The position numbers and the translations under genes are program-made. Below, one piece after another: positions 10,438-19,088 of a stretch of 45,739 bases of DNA (positions are counted from its first letter, which is position 1; each line of letters begins with the position of its first letter). Origin of the DNA: an uncultured Clostridium sp. GTDB taxonomy: Bacteria > Bacillota > Clostridia > Oscillospirales > Butyricicoccaceae. Location of the stretch: assembly GCA_947427035.1 (NCBI GenBank), contig CANEGK010000018.1, positions 1 through 45,739 on the forward strand, given 5' to 3'. The notes beneath the pieces are model-generated. The model was given only the letters and a program-made list of their open reading frames with translations, was not told the origin of the DNA and ran no database searches.

Positions 10438-10974
10438 CTACAAAAGCCCCCGCGCGCGGGCGATATTGACGGCGCAGACCGTTTTGGCGTCCACGATTTC
10501 ACCGTGCAGCATCATTTCCCAAAAGGTTTCGCGCGGAATGCGCACAGTGCTCAAAAACTCGTCCTCGTCCGGCTGTTCGCCGATAAAGGTCAGCCCGCGT
10601 GCAAAATACAAATGAATGACTTCGGACAAAATACCCGGGCTGGGGCAGATGCTGCCCATGTGCAAAAGCTCGGCGCACTGAAACCCGGTTTCCTCCCGCA
10701 GCTCGCGCCGGGCGGCTTCCTCGGGGTTTTCGCCCGGCTCCAGCTTGCCGGCCGGGACTTCGATAAGTTCGGCCGAAACGGCGTAGCGGTACTGCCGCAC
10801 AAAGAGCAAATCCCCCCGCTCCGCGGCCAGGACCGCCACGGCCCCGGGGTGTTCGCACACCTCGCGCACCGATTTCCGCCCGTCGGGCAGGCTGACCTCG
10901 TCGCGGTACACGTCAATAATCTTTCCAGAATAGACCTTTTCACGGCTCAGCTGTTTTTCTGCAAACACAACCAT
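10438..10974 (-). CDS. Nudix hydrolase, ADP-ribose pyrophosphatase type
   Basis: A 178-residue Nudix enzyme of the ADP-ribose pyrophosphatase (NudF) group, which splits ADP-ribose into AMP and ribose 5-phosphate. The Nudix box is complete: GKLEPGENPEEAARRELREE, followed by TGF. Residues such as VRQYRYAV and the C-terminal region after the box also fit this subgroup. The start at 10974 is supported by AGGGGG directly upstream and by beginning 8 bp after cinA; the much longer open frame reaching into cinA is an out-of-frame overlap. Likely co-transcribed with cinA. Confidence 0.9.
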   Translation of the reverse strand: MVVFAEKQLSREKVYSGKIIDVYRDEVSLPDGRKSVREVCEHPGAVAVLAAERGDLLFVRQYRYAVSAELIEVPAGKLEPGENPEEAARRELREETGFQCAELLHMGSICPSPGILSEVIHLYFARGLTFIGEQPDEDEFLSTVRIPRETFWEMMLHGEIVDAKTVCAVNIARARGLL

Positions 10975-10982
10975 TCCCCCTG

Positions 10983-12209
10983 TCAGCGCAGCACCGTACG
11001 GCGGATGAGATCGAGCGCGCACGAGCTGGCGTACAGCCGGGTGCGCTCGCGCGTCGCGTTTTTGCGAACGCGCTCGATGACCTGCTCGCCTTCTGCCGTG
11101 CTGATGGCGACGTAAAACAGCCCGACCGGCTTTTCGGCGGTGCCGCCGTCCGGGCCGGCGATGCCCGTCACCCCGACGCCGATGTCGGCGTGGCCAACCC
11201 GCCGCGCGCCGCGCGCCATTTCCAGCGCCGTTTCCGGCGACACCGCGCCGTGCTGCGCCAGCGTTTCGGGCGAAACGCCCAGAAGCTGCGTCTTCATCTC
11301 GTTGGAATAGGTGACCAGCCCGCAGCCAAAAGCCCCGGACGCGCCGGGCACATCGGTCAGACGACGGGCGATCAGCCCTCCCGTGCATGACTCGGCCAGT
11401 GCCACCGTCAGGCGCCGCTTGAGCAGACCGTCGACAACGACCTGCTCGAGCGACTGCACGTCGACGCCGTACACCACGTCGCCCAGCACATCGCACACTT
11501 CGCGCACGACAGGCTCGCACAGGGCCAGCGCTTCTTCCTCGGTGGGGGCTTTGGCCGTCACGCGCACCAGGCATTCGCCTTCTTTGGCATAGGGCGCGGC
11601 CGTCGGGTTTTTCAGGTTGTCCATCAAATAACTCAGCTTGCTCTCCATCTCGGACTCGCCCATGCCGAACACCTTGATATAGCGCGAGCGGATGACCCCG
11701 TCGCGCAGCGACTCGAGATAGGGCAGCGCACGCTTGAAAAACATGGGTTCGCACTCGCGCGGCGGGCCGGGCAGCATGATGACGTGGCAGCCGTCGGCTT
11801 CAAAAGCACAGCCGGGCGCGGTGCCCCAGTCGTTTTCCAGCACGGTGCAGCCCTCGGGCAGCACGGCCTGCTTTTCGTTGTTGGGGGTCATGCGCGTCGT
11901 CATACGCTGGCGCAGGCGCACAAGCTGCTGCTCGTCCATGGCCAGCTTTTTGCCAAAGGCGGCGGCGATGGTCTCTTTGGTCAGGTCGTCGGCCGTCGGC
12001 CCCAGGCCGCCCGTCGTGATGATGATGCCGGCGCGCTCTTTGGCGATGGCCAGCGCCTTTTTCAGCCGTTCGGGGTTGTCGCCGACCACGGTGTGGTAAA
12101 AAACGTTGATACCCTGCTCGCTCAGCCCCTGCGAGATGATCTGCGCGTCCAGGTTGACGATTTCGCCCAGCAAAAGCTCGGTGCCGACAGAGATGATTTC
12201 ACAATTCAT
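10983..12209 (-). CDS. cinA: CinA, nicotinamide-nucleotide amidase / competence-damage protein
   Basis: A 408-residue two-domain CinA. The N-terminal molybdopterin-binding-like (COG1058) domain starts with IISVGTELLLGE and includes TTGGLGPTADD; the C-terminal domain (from about residue 250) has ESCTGGLIA, the active site of NMN deamidases that recycle nicotinamide mononucleotide to nicotinic acid mononucleotide. Firmicute CinA is also linked with competence. A following Nudix ADP-ribose pyrophosphatase makes an NAD-salvage pair plausible (inference). Start ATG is 24 bp after thiI; its ribosome site is weak. Confidence 0.95.
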   Translation of the reverse strand: MNCEIISVGTELLLGEIVNLDAQIISQGLSEQGINVFYHTVVGDNPERLKKALAIAKERAGIIITTGGLGPTADDLTKETIAAAFGKKLAMDEQQLVRLRQRMTTRMTPNNEKQAVLPEGCTVLENDWGTAPGCAFEADGCHVIMLPGPPRECEPMFFKRALPYLESLRDGVIRSRYIKVFGMGESEMESKLSYLMDNLKNPTAAPYAKEGECLVRVTAKAPTEEEALALCEPVVREVCDVLGDVVYGVDVQSLEQVVVDGLLKRRLTVALAESCTGGLIARRLTDVPGASGAFGCGLVTYSNEMKTQLLGVSPETLAQHGAVSPETALEMARGARRVGHADIGVGVTGIAGPDGGTAEKPVGLFYVAISTAEGEQVIERVRKNATRERTRLYASSCALDLIRRTVLR

Positions 12210-12233
12210 AAAAAAGTCTTCTTTCTCTATAGT

Positions 12234-13400
12234 TTACCCAAGCGTGACGCGCTCAATCCCGGCAAATGCCTCTTCCACCAGCGCGTCGATGTCGAGCCCC
12301 GCTTCCTGCCGCTCGACGTTTTCCAGTTTTGGCTTGGTCTGCGGGTGCCGGGGCGTAAAGACGGTACAGCAATCCTCGTACGGCAGTATCGAGGTTTCAA
12401 AGGTCCCGATCTGCCGGGCGCGCACGACGATTTCCTCTTTGTCCATGCCGATGAGCGGGCGGAAGACCGGCAGAGTGCAGACGCTACCGGTGGCGCTGAG
12501 CGATTCAACGGTCTGGCTGGCCACCTGCCCCAGGCTTTCGCCCGTGATGAGCGCCGAGCAGCCCTGATGCCGCGCGACGCGCTCGGCCAGCCGCATCATA
12601 AAGCGGCGCATGACGATGGTAAAATAATCCTCATCGCATTTGTCGCGGATTTCCTGCTGAATATGGGTAAAGGGCACGACGCTGACCGTGATTTTTCCGG
12701 TATAGCCCGACAGAATGCGGGCCAGCTCGATGACCTTGTCGCGCGCCTCTTCCGACGTATACGGATAGCTGAAAAAATGGACGGCCCCCAGCTCGAGCCC
12801 GCGGCGCGCCATCATGTGCCCGGCGACGGGCGAGTCGATGCCGCCCGACAAAAGCAGCATGGCGCGGCCGTTGGTGCCGGTCGGCATTCCGCCGGCGCCC
12901 GGCAGGCGTTCGCCGCTGATATAGGCGTGCTCTTCGCGGATTTCCACCTTGACGACGCGCTCTGCGCCCTCCATTTTGGCGCGAAGGTGGGGGTGCTGCT
13001 CCAAAAGCCGCTCGCCGACGGCGGCGCCGATTTGCGGCGAGGTCAGCGGAAAGCGCTTGTCGGCGCGGCGCGCCTCGACCTTAAAGGTGCGCACCGAATC
13101 CAGCTCATCGCGCAGATATTCCGCCGCGGCCGCGCAGATGGCATCCATATTTTTTTCGCAGACAGCGGCACGGCACAGCGAGACGACGCCGAAGACCCGG
13201 CGGCACACCTCGAGCGCCTCGGCCACCGGCGCGCCGTCCTGCGGCTCGACATAAACCGTCGACTGGCTGATGGACACCCGGTAGGTTCCCAGCGGCGCGA
13301 GCCGCGCGCGAATGATGTGCAGAAGGCGGCTTTCGAACCGGCTGCGGTTGAGGCCCTTGAGCACCAGCTCGCCGCACTTTAACAGCAAAACTTCCTGCAT
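12234..13400 (-). CDS. thiI: ThiI, tRNA 4-thiouridine sulfurtransferase
   Basis: ThiI adenylates U8 of tRNA and replaces oxygen with sulfur to make s4U; it can also feed thiazole synthesis. The 388-residue protein has the N-terminal ferredoxin-like/THUMP region (about 1-165) and the PP-loop ATP-pyrophosphatase motif LLLSGGIDSPVAG. It lacks a C-terminal rhodanese domain, as in Bacillus, where a dedicated cysteine desulfurase supplies the sulfur. Here a cysteine desulfurase gene ends 12 bp upstream, matching the nifZ-thiI pairing. AAAGGAG precedes the ATG. Confidence 0.96.
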   Translation of the reverse strand: MQEVLLLKCGELVLKGLNRSRFESRLLHIIRARLAPLGTYRVSISQSTVYVEPQDGAPVAEALEVCRRVFGVVSLCRAAVCEKNMDAICAAAAEYLRDELDSVRTFKVEARRADKRFPLTSPQIGAAVGERLLEQHPHLRAKMEGAERVVKVEIREEHAYISGERLPGAGGMPTGTNGRAMLLLSGGIDSPVAGHMMARRGLELGAVHFFSYPYTSEEARDKVIELARILSGYTGKITVSVVPFTHIQQEIRDKCDEDYFTIVMRRFMMRLAERVARHQGCSALITGESLGQVASQTVESLSATGSVCTLPVFRPLIGMDKEEIVVRARQIGTFETSILPYEDCCTVFTPRHPQTKPKLENVERQEAGLDIDALVEEAFAGIERVTLG

Positions 13401-13412
13401 GAAAAAACTCCT

Positions 13413-14528
13413 TTAAAACAGCCTGGCCGCCTGCCCGAGCGCGTCCAGGAACAAATCGACCATTTCGGCCGTGCTTTCGGGGCACAGGCTGACGCGCAGC
13501 GCGGCGTCGATGTTGCCTTTTGGCAGCTTCTGCGCCAGCAGAACGTGCGAAGCGCGGCCGCGCGTACAGGCCGAGCCGCCCGAAACACAGACGCCCCGTT
13601 CGCCCAGCGCGCGGATATACACTTCGCTGCGGCCGCGCTGCATGGACAGGTTGACGATGTGCGGCGCGGCCTTTTCCGGCGAATTGACGGCGGCGCCCAG
13701 TGCCCGCGCGCCGGCGAGCAGCCGCTGCCGCAGCGCGCACATATGCGCGGCGTCGCGCTCCCGGTTTTGCATCCGGACTTCGCACGCCGCGCCAAAGGCC
13801 GCAATCTGCGGCATTCCCTCGGTGCCGCTGCGCAGCCCGTTTTCCTGCCCGCCGCCCAGCAAAAGCGGGGCGATGGACAGGCCCTTCTTGATATATAGAG
13901 CGCCGCAGCCCTTCATCCCGCCGATTTTATGGGCGGAAAAGCTGGCCAGGTCGACATTTTCCAGTGAAAAGGGCTGCTTGCACAGCGCCTGCACCCCGTC
14001 GACGTGCACCAGCGCGGCCGGGCTGCGCTTTCTGGCGGCGGCCGCCGCTTCTTCCACAGGCAGCACCGCCCCCGTTTCGTTGTTGACCGCCATCAGGCTG
14101 AGCAGTATGGTGTCGGGCCGCAGAGCGGCGCACAGCTTTTCGGCTGAAACCAAGCCGTCGCGCTCGGGCTCGACAAGCGTCACCTCGAACCCCTCCTGCG
14201 CCAGCGCCTTGAGGGTGTTGAGGACAGCGTCGTGCTCGACGGCCGTCGAGACAATGTGCCGGCCTGTATGCCGGTTTTTGCGCGCGGCGGCGCGCAGCGC
14301 CGTGTTGATGCTTTCGGTGCCGCATGACGTAAAAACCAGTTGTTCGGGCGCGCAGGAAACGGCGCGCGCCACCTGCGCCCGCGCTTTTTGCAAAAGCTCG
14401 CGTGCCTGCCGGCCCATCGGGTGCAGCGAGGACGGGTTGCCGTACTCTTCGGTCATGGCGCGCGCCGCCGCCTGCGCCGCCTGGGGCAGGACGGCGGTCG
14501 TTGCCGCGTTGTCAAGATACGCCTGCAT
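13413..14528 (-). CDS. Cysteine desulfurase (NifS/IscS family, NifZ-like partner of ThiI)
   Basis: PLP enzyme that removes sulfur from cysteine and holds it as a persulfide. The start AYLDNAATT is diagnostic. The PLP lysine is K201 in SFSAHKIGG and the persulfide cysteine is C321 in SGGSACTRG, with a short active-site loop. At 371 residues it is family-sized. Its ATG shares a base with the glnS stop (TAATG), so translation is coupled. Position directly before thiI suggests it delivers sulfur for tRNA s4U rather than being the general IscS; that is inference from Bacillus NifZ-ThiI. Confidence 0.93.
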   Translation of the reverse strand: MQAYLDNAATTAVLPQAAQAAARAMTEEYGNPSSLHPMGRQARELLQKARAQVARAVSCAPEQLVFTSCGTESINTALRAAARKNRHTGRHIVSTAVEHDAVLNTLKALAQEGFEVTLVEPERDGLVSAEKLCAALRPDTILLSLMAVNNETGAVLPVEEAAAAARKRSPAALVHVDGVQALCKQPFSLENVDLASFSAHKIGGMKGCGALYIKKGLSIAPLLLGGGQENGLRSGTEGMPQIAAFGAACEVRMQNRERDAAHMCALRQRLLAGARALGAAVNSPEKAAPHIVNLSMQRGRSEVYIRALGERGVCVSGGSACTRGRASHVLLAQKLPKGNIDAALRVSLCPESTAEMVDLFLDALGQAARLF

Positions 14529-16213
14529 TACGCCCTGGTCTGCTTGGCCCAGCTGTCCTTGAGCGTGACCGTGCGGTTAAAGACCAGGCGGCCGGGGGCC
14601 GAGTCGCGATTGTCCGCGCAGAAGTAGCCCAGCCGCATGAACTGCCAGCTTTCGCCGGGGGCGGCGTTTTCCAGGCACTTTTCCACCTTGCAGCCGCAGA
14701 GCTTTTCCAGCGAATCGGGGTTTAAGCAGGCGATGAAGTCCTTGCCCGAAGCGTCGGGGTCGGGGTCGGAGAACAGATTGCTGTAAACGCGCACCTCGGC
14801 GTCCAGGCAGTCGCGGGCGTTGACCCAATGAATGGTGCCCTTGACCTTGCGGCCGTCGGGCGCGTTGCCGCCGCGGCTGTCCAGATCGCACTCGGCGTAA
14901 ACCTCTGTCACCGCGCCGTTTTCATCCTTTTTGCAGCCGGTGCAGCGCGCGATGTACGCGCCCTTGAGCCGCACTTCGCTCCCCGGGTAAAAACGGTTGT
15001 ATTTGGGCACCGGCGTTTCCATAAAGTCGTCGCTTTCAATATAAAGCTCGCGCGAGAAGCTGACCTGCCGCACACCGTCGGCGGGGTTTTCGGGGTTGTT
15101 TTCCACCTCGAACAGCTCGCTCTTATCCTCGGGGTAATTGGTCAGCACCAGCTTGACGGGCCGCAGTACGCCCATGACGCGCCTGGCCGTGCGGTTTAAT
15201 TCCTCGCGCAGGCAATGCTCCAAAAAGCCGTATTCCGCCGTGCTGTTGACCTTGGCGACGCCGGTGCGCTCGATAAAATTGCGCACGGCGGCCGGGGTGT
15301 AGCCGCGGCGGCGCAGGCCGCACAGCGTCGGCATACGCGGGTCGTCCCAGCCCGAAACATACCCCTCTTCCACCAGCTTACGCAGCTTGCGCTTGGACAT
15401 CACCGTGTAGTTGATGCCCAGGCGCGCAAATTCGATCTGCCGCGGGTGCGACGGCACCGGGCAGTTTTCAATGACCCAGTTGTAAAGCGGGCGGTGATCC
15501 TCGTACTCGAGCGAGCACAGCGAGTGGGTGATGCCCTCGATGGCGTCCTGAATGGGGTGGGCAAAATCGTACATGGGGAAGATGCACCACTTGGTGCCCT
15601 GGCGGTGGTGCTCGATATAGCGTATGCGGTACAGCACCGGGTCGCGCATGTTGAAGTTGCCCGAAGCCAGGTCGATTTTGGCGCGCAGGGTGTACTTTCC
15701 CTCGGGGAACTCACCGTTTTTCATGCGTTCGAACAAATCGAGGCTCTCTTCGATCGGCCGGTCGCGCCACGGGCTGACGGCCGGGTGGCTGAGGTCGCCG
15801 CGGTATTCGCGGAACTGCTCGGGCGTCAGCTCGCAGACATAGGCCAGTCCTTTTTTAATCAGGGCGACGGCATATTCATAGGTCTGGGCAAAGTAATCGG
15901 ATCCAAAGAACAGGCGGTCGTCCCAGTCAAAGCCCAGCCAGCGGATGTCCTCCTGAATGGCGTCGACAAACTCGACGTCCTCTTTGGCGGGGTTGGTGTC
16001 GTCAAAGCGCAGGTTGCACTGGCCGTTAAATTTGAGCGCCGTGCCGAAGTCGATGATGAGCGCCTTGCAGTGGCCGATGTGCAGATACCCGTTGGGCTCG
16101 GGCGGGAAACGGGTGTGCACATGGTCGTAAACGCCCTCTTCCAAATCCTTCGCGATAAAGTCGTGGATGAAATTCCCGCTGGTAAATACGTCCATTTTAT
16201 TGTTATCTTCCAT
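14528..16213 (-). CDS. glnS: Glutaminyl-tRNA synthetase
   Basis: Class I synthetase that charges tRNA-Gln directly. Of 561 residues, PPEPNGYLHIGH near the N-terminus contains the HIGH motif and VMSKRKL is the KMSKS loop; the C-terminal beta-barrel anticodon-binding domains follow (VKGTIHWV is typical). Most Firmicutes lack GlnRS and use GluRS plus GatCAB, so a glnS gene right behind gltX points to horizontal acquisition in an ancestor. It overlaps gltX by 11 bp with GGAGG inside the gltX end, so both are made from one transcript. Confidence 0.96.
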   Translation of the reverse strand: MEDNNKMDVFTSGNFIHDFIAKDLEEGVYDHVHTRFPPEPNGYLHIGHCKALIIDFGTALKFNGQCNLRFDDTNPAKEDVEFVDAIQEDIRWLGFDWDDRLFFGSDYFAQTYEYAVALIKKGLAYVCELTPEQFREYRGDLSHPAVSPWRDRPIEESLDLFERMKNGEFPEGKYTLRAKIDLASGNFNMRDPVLYRIRYIEHHRQGTKWCIFPMYDFAHPIQDAIEGITHSLCSLEYEDHRPLYNWVIENCPVPSHPRQIEFARLGINYTVMSKRKLRKLVEEGYVSGWDDPRMPTLCGLRRRGYTPAAVRNFIERTGVAKVNSTAEYGFLEHCLREELNRTARRVMGVLRPVKLVLTNYPEDKSELFEVENNPENPADGVRQVSFSRELYIESDDFMETPVPKYNRFYPGSEVRLKGAYIARCTGCKKDENGAVTEVYAECDLDSRGGNAPDGRKVKGTIHWVNARDCLDAEVRVYSNLFSDPDPDASGKDFIACLNPDSLEKLCGCKVEKCLENAAPGESWQFMRLGYFCADNRDSAPGRLVFNRTVTLKDSWAKQTRA

Positions 16214-17870
16214 TTTCCAAAGCCTCCAGTGCCTTATTCACGCGCGCCGCGCATTTTTCCTGCCCCAAAAGCGCCATGATGGCGTGCAGGTCGGGGGTGT
16301 TTTTCCGGCCGGTGATCGCCGTGCGAATGACGGTGCTGACGTCGCCCACATGGCCCTTGTACCCGGCGGGGTCGGCCTTATACTGTTTGACGTCAGGGCA
16401 GAAGCCGGTCTTTTGCGCCACTTCGCGGATTTTTTCAAACCAAGTGTCCTTATCGTCGCCCGCATCCATGACGGCGAGATAGGCGCGCAGAATGGCGGCC
16501 CGATCCGCAGGGGCGACGTTTTCCGCCGTCTCGCCCTGCCATTCGCCCAGATTATCGTAAAAATACGAGACATACGTGCGCACGTCGCTCCATTTTGCAA
16601 TGTCCTTTCGCGGCTTTGCGCCGCCGCGGTCAATGGAGAAAATGCCCAGCGCGTACTCCCGATTCTCTGACAGGGCTTTGTGCAGCGCCTTGTCGTACTG
16701 CGCGGCCCAAGCCAGCGCCTGTTCGAGCACCTGCGCGGCCTGCATCCGCGAAATGACGGCAGCCGACACACTGTCCAGCTTGAGCAAGTCAAACAGCGCG
16801 CCCGACTGGCTCATTTTTTTGACAGCAAAGGGGAAATCGCGGCAGTCGGCCGTCTTGTTCTGCCTGCGCCAATCCTCGAAATTGGAATTGAGCAGGGTGA
16901 GCAGATATTCGACGACGGCGTCGGCCGGGTAACCCTCGCGCACAAAGTATTCCACCGACGCCTCGGGATCCTTGCGCTTGGACAGCTTGCGCCGCGAGCC
17001 ATCCTCTTCCTTCATGACGGGCGAGACGTGAACGTATTTGGGCGCTTTGAGCCCCAGCGCGTAAAACAGCTGCAAATGGATGGGGGCCGACGGCACCCAT
17101 TCCTCGCCGCGCACAACGTGCGTCGTGCGCATCAGCGTGTCGTCGACGACGTGGGCGAAGTGATAGGTGGGAATGCCGTCGCGCTTGAGCAGCACAATGT
17201 CGACGATATTTTCGTCCATTTCAATTTCGCCGCGGATGGCGTCGCGCAGCTTGACGCGGCCCCCCGGCTTTCCGGGCGAGCGCAGGCGGACGACATAGGG
17301 CGCCCCGCTGCGGATTTTCTCTTCAATTTCCGCAAGGCTCAGGCCGCGGCAGCGGGCAAACGCACCGTGGTAGCCGGGCAGCACCTTTTGCTGCTCCTGC
17401 TCGGCGCGGATGGCGGCCAGCTCTTCCTCGGTGCAGAAGCACGGATAGGCCAGGCCCTTTTCCACCAGATCCTTGCAGAAGCTCTGGTAGATTTCGGCGC
17501 GGCGGCTTTGGGTATAGGGGCCGTAAGCGCCCGCTTCCCCGCCGTTTTGCTGCACGCCCTCGTCAAAACGCACGCCGAAGGCGTCCAGCCCGCGGATAAT
17601 GCCGGCCACGCCGTCCTCCTGCTCGCGCTTTTTGTCGGTGTCCTCAATGCGCAGGAAGCACACGCCGCCGCTCTGGTGCGCCAGGCGCTCGCACACAAGA
17701 GCAGTGAACACCCCGCCGATGTGCAGAAAGCCGGTCGGGCTGGGGGCAAAGCGTGTCACCATCGCGCCCTCGGGCAGCTTCCGGGGCGGGTAAACGTCGG
17801 TCAGGTACTGCTGGGCCGTCTTTTGAATGTGCGGAAACAAAAGCTCGGCCAGGCGTCGGTTGTCGTCCAT
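16203..17870 (-). CDS. gltX: Glutamyl-tRNA synthetase (non-canonical long N-terminus type)
   Basis: Class I synthetase for tRNA-Glu, 555 residues from the chosen ATG. MVTRFAPSPTGFLHIGG holds the HIGH signature (about residues 50-53) and KLSKRKD is the KMSKS loop. The N-terminal extension (YPPRKLPEG before the catalytic core) is usual for clostridial GltX. A TTG nine codons upstream is in frame, but family alignment favours MDDNRRLAEL; the ribosome site for the ATG is weak, so the start is less certain than the identity. First gene of a long minus-strand operon, with its own promoter. Confidence 0.94.
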   Translation of the reverse strand: MDDNRRLAELLFPHIQKTAQQYLTDVYPPRKLPEGAMVTRFAPSPTGFLHIGGVFTALVCERLAHQSGGVCFLRIEDTDKKREQEDGVAGIIRGLDAFGVRFDEGVQQNGGEAGAYGPYTQSRRAEIYQSFCKDLVEKGLAYPCFCTEEELAAIRAEQEQQKVLPGYHGAFARCRGLSLAEIEEKIRSGAPYVVRLRSPGKPGGRVKLRDAIRGEIEMDENIVDIVLLKRDGIPTYHFAHVVDDTLMRTTHVVRGEEWVPSAPIHLQLFYALGLKAPKYVHVSPVMKEEDGSRRKLSKRKDPEASVEYFVREGYPADAVVEYLLTLLNSNFEDWRRQNKTADCRDFPFAVKKMSQSGALFDLLKLDSVSAAVISRMQAAQVLEQALAWAAQYDKALHKALSENREYALGIFSIDRGGAKPRKDIAKWSDVRTYVSYFYDNLGEWQGETAENVAPADRAAILRAYLAVMDAGDDKDTWFEKIREVAQKTGFCPDVKQYKADPAGYKGHVGDVSTVIRTAITGRKNTPDLHAIMALLGQEKCAARVNKALEALENGR

Positions 17871-17954
17871 CTCTTTCTCAACTCCATCAAAAACCAACTG
17901 GTTATTTCAAGCATCCGTTGTCCAGCGCCCCAAAGGCGCTTATACAGATATTAT

Positions 17955-17983
17955 ATTATATCTCATTTTTCTTCCAACCGCAA
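17955..17983 (-). promoter_or_regulatory. Promoter of the gltX-glnS operon
   Basis: On the minus strand, -35 TTGCGG (17978-17983), 17-bp spacer, -10 TATAAT (17955-17960). A second overlapping TATAAT lies at 17950-17955. Confidence 0.6.
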
Positions 17984-18062
17984 GGAAAACGGACGCATTG
18001 GAAGGCCTTTGCATATTATTTGTTAAACTTTCTTTAACCTATAGCCCGCCGGCGCAGATTGT

Positions 18063-18070
18063 GATATACT
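18063..18070 (+). promoter_or_regulatory. Extended -10 promoter of the DUF4268 gene
   Basis: TGATATACT (TGn plus TATACT at 18065-18070) is an extended -10 element 44 bp before the start codon; no good -35 is visible. Confidence 0.45.
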
Positions 18071-18113
18071 GTTGAAAGTTGGCATCCGGCCGCCCTGCAA
18101 AAGGAGAGCGTAT

Positions 18114-19043
18114 ATGAAAACGATTGGAAAGCTGCGCGAAGTGGATGTGCGCGAGCTTTGGCAGCACGAGCAATACGATTTTTCCACCTGGCTTGCAAAG
18201 GGGCAAAACCTTGACTATCTTAACGAGATATTGGGCTTGACGCTGGCCGACGCAGACACCGAAGTCTATGTCGGCCCCTACCGCTGCGACCTGGTCGCCA
18301 AAGACGAGACGTCGGACGTCACCGTCATTGTTGAAAACCAGCTGGACGGCACCGACCACGACCATTTGGGAAAAATCATCACCTATGCTTCCGGCCTGGG
18401 GGCCAAAGTGATCGTCTGGATCGTCAAAACGGCCAAGGAAGAACACCGCGCCGCCATAGAGTGGCTCAACAACAACACCGTTGACGACATCCACTTTTTC
18501 CTCATTGAAATCCACGCCTATAAAATCGGCGACTCCGATCCCGCCCCGAAGTTCGAGGTAGTCGAGCAGCCCAACGGCTTTGTCAAGCGGGGCAACCCGT
18601 CCAAAGCGGCCCGCGGCGACCTGAACAAAGGCCAGTCGGAACGGCTGATATTCTGGGAGCAGTTCAACCAGATTGTCGCCAGCCGCGGCAAGCCTTTTAA
18701 CATCCGGAAGGCAACCACGGATCACTGGTATGACATCGCGGTGGGGTCCAGCGAAGCGCATATCGCCGTCAATCTGGTCAACAAAGACGGCATGATTGTT
18801 GTAGAACTCTATATCAGCGACAATAAAGAGCTGTTTGACGCTCTCTTCAGCCATCGGGCGGACATTGAGGCTGCGCTTGGCACAGCGCTTGTCTGGGACA
18901 GGCTGGACCACAAAAAGGCGTCGCGGATTAAATATGCGTTCAGCGGCCTTGATTTTGCCGATCATTCCAATTACAGCGCTTTAATGAACCAGACCATCGA
19001 CATTGCCGTTAAAATGCGGGATGTCTTCAAAAACTATCTCTGA
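18114..19043 (+). CDS. DUF4268 protein with PD-(D/E)XK nuclease-like N-terminus
   Basis: A 309-residue protein. The N-terminal half looks like the restriction-endonuclease-like fold seen in DUF4268 proteins: VGPYRCDLVAKDE followed by VIVENQLDG, giving a D...ExQ arrangement where PD-(D/E)XK nucleases have D...ExK. The C-terminal half (from about residue 180, LIFWEQFNQIV) is the DUF4268 domain. Function is unknown; proteins of this family often appear as stand-alone genes of accessory character. AAAGGAG precedes the chosen ATG; 14 upstream in-frame codons overlap the promoter and are rejected. The next gene, lcp, begins 45 bp downstream. Confidence 0.8.
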   Translation: MKTIGKLREVDVRELWQHEQYDFSTWLAKGQNLDYLNEILGLTLADADTEVYVGPYRCDLVAKDETSDVTVIVENQLDGTDHDHLGKIITYASGLGAKVIVWIVKTAKEEHRAAIEWLNNNTVDDIHFFLIEIHAYKIGDSDPAPKFEVVEQPNGFVKRGNPSKAARGDLNKGQSERLIFWEQFNQIVASRGKPFNIRKATTDHWYDIAVGSSEAHIAVNLVNKDGMIVVELYISDNKELFDALFSHRADIEAALGTALVWDRLDHKKASRIKYAFSGLDFADHSNYSALMNQTIDIAVKMRDVFKNYL

Positions 19044-19088
19044 TCCGGGCAAAAGCCCCGCATCAAAAAGGGAAAGCGGAGAACAGTT

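Noticed and set aside
10438..11754. Long N-terminal extension of the Nudix protein
   Set aside because: The extra 260 codons overlap cinA in another frame; a good start with ribosome site lies at 10974.
11784..13382. 532-codon plus-strand frame opposite cinA/thiI
   Set aside because: Antisense shadow; contains no domain signature.
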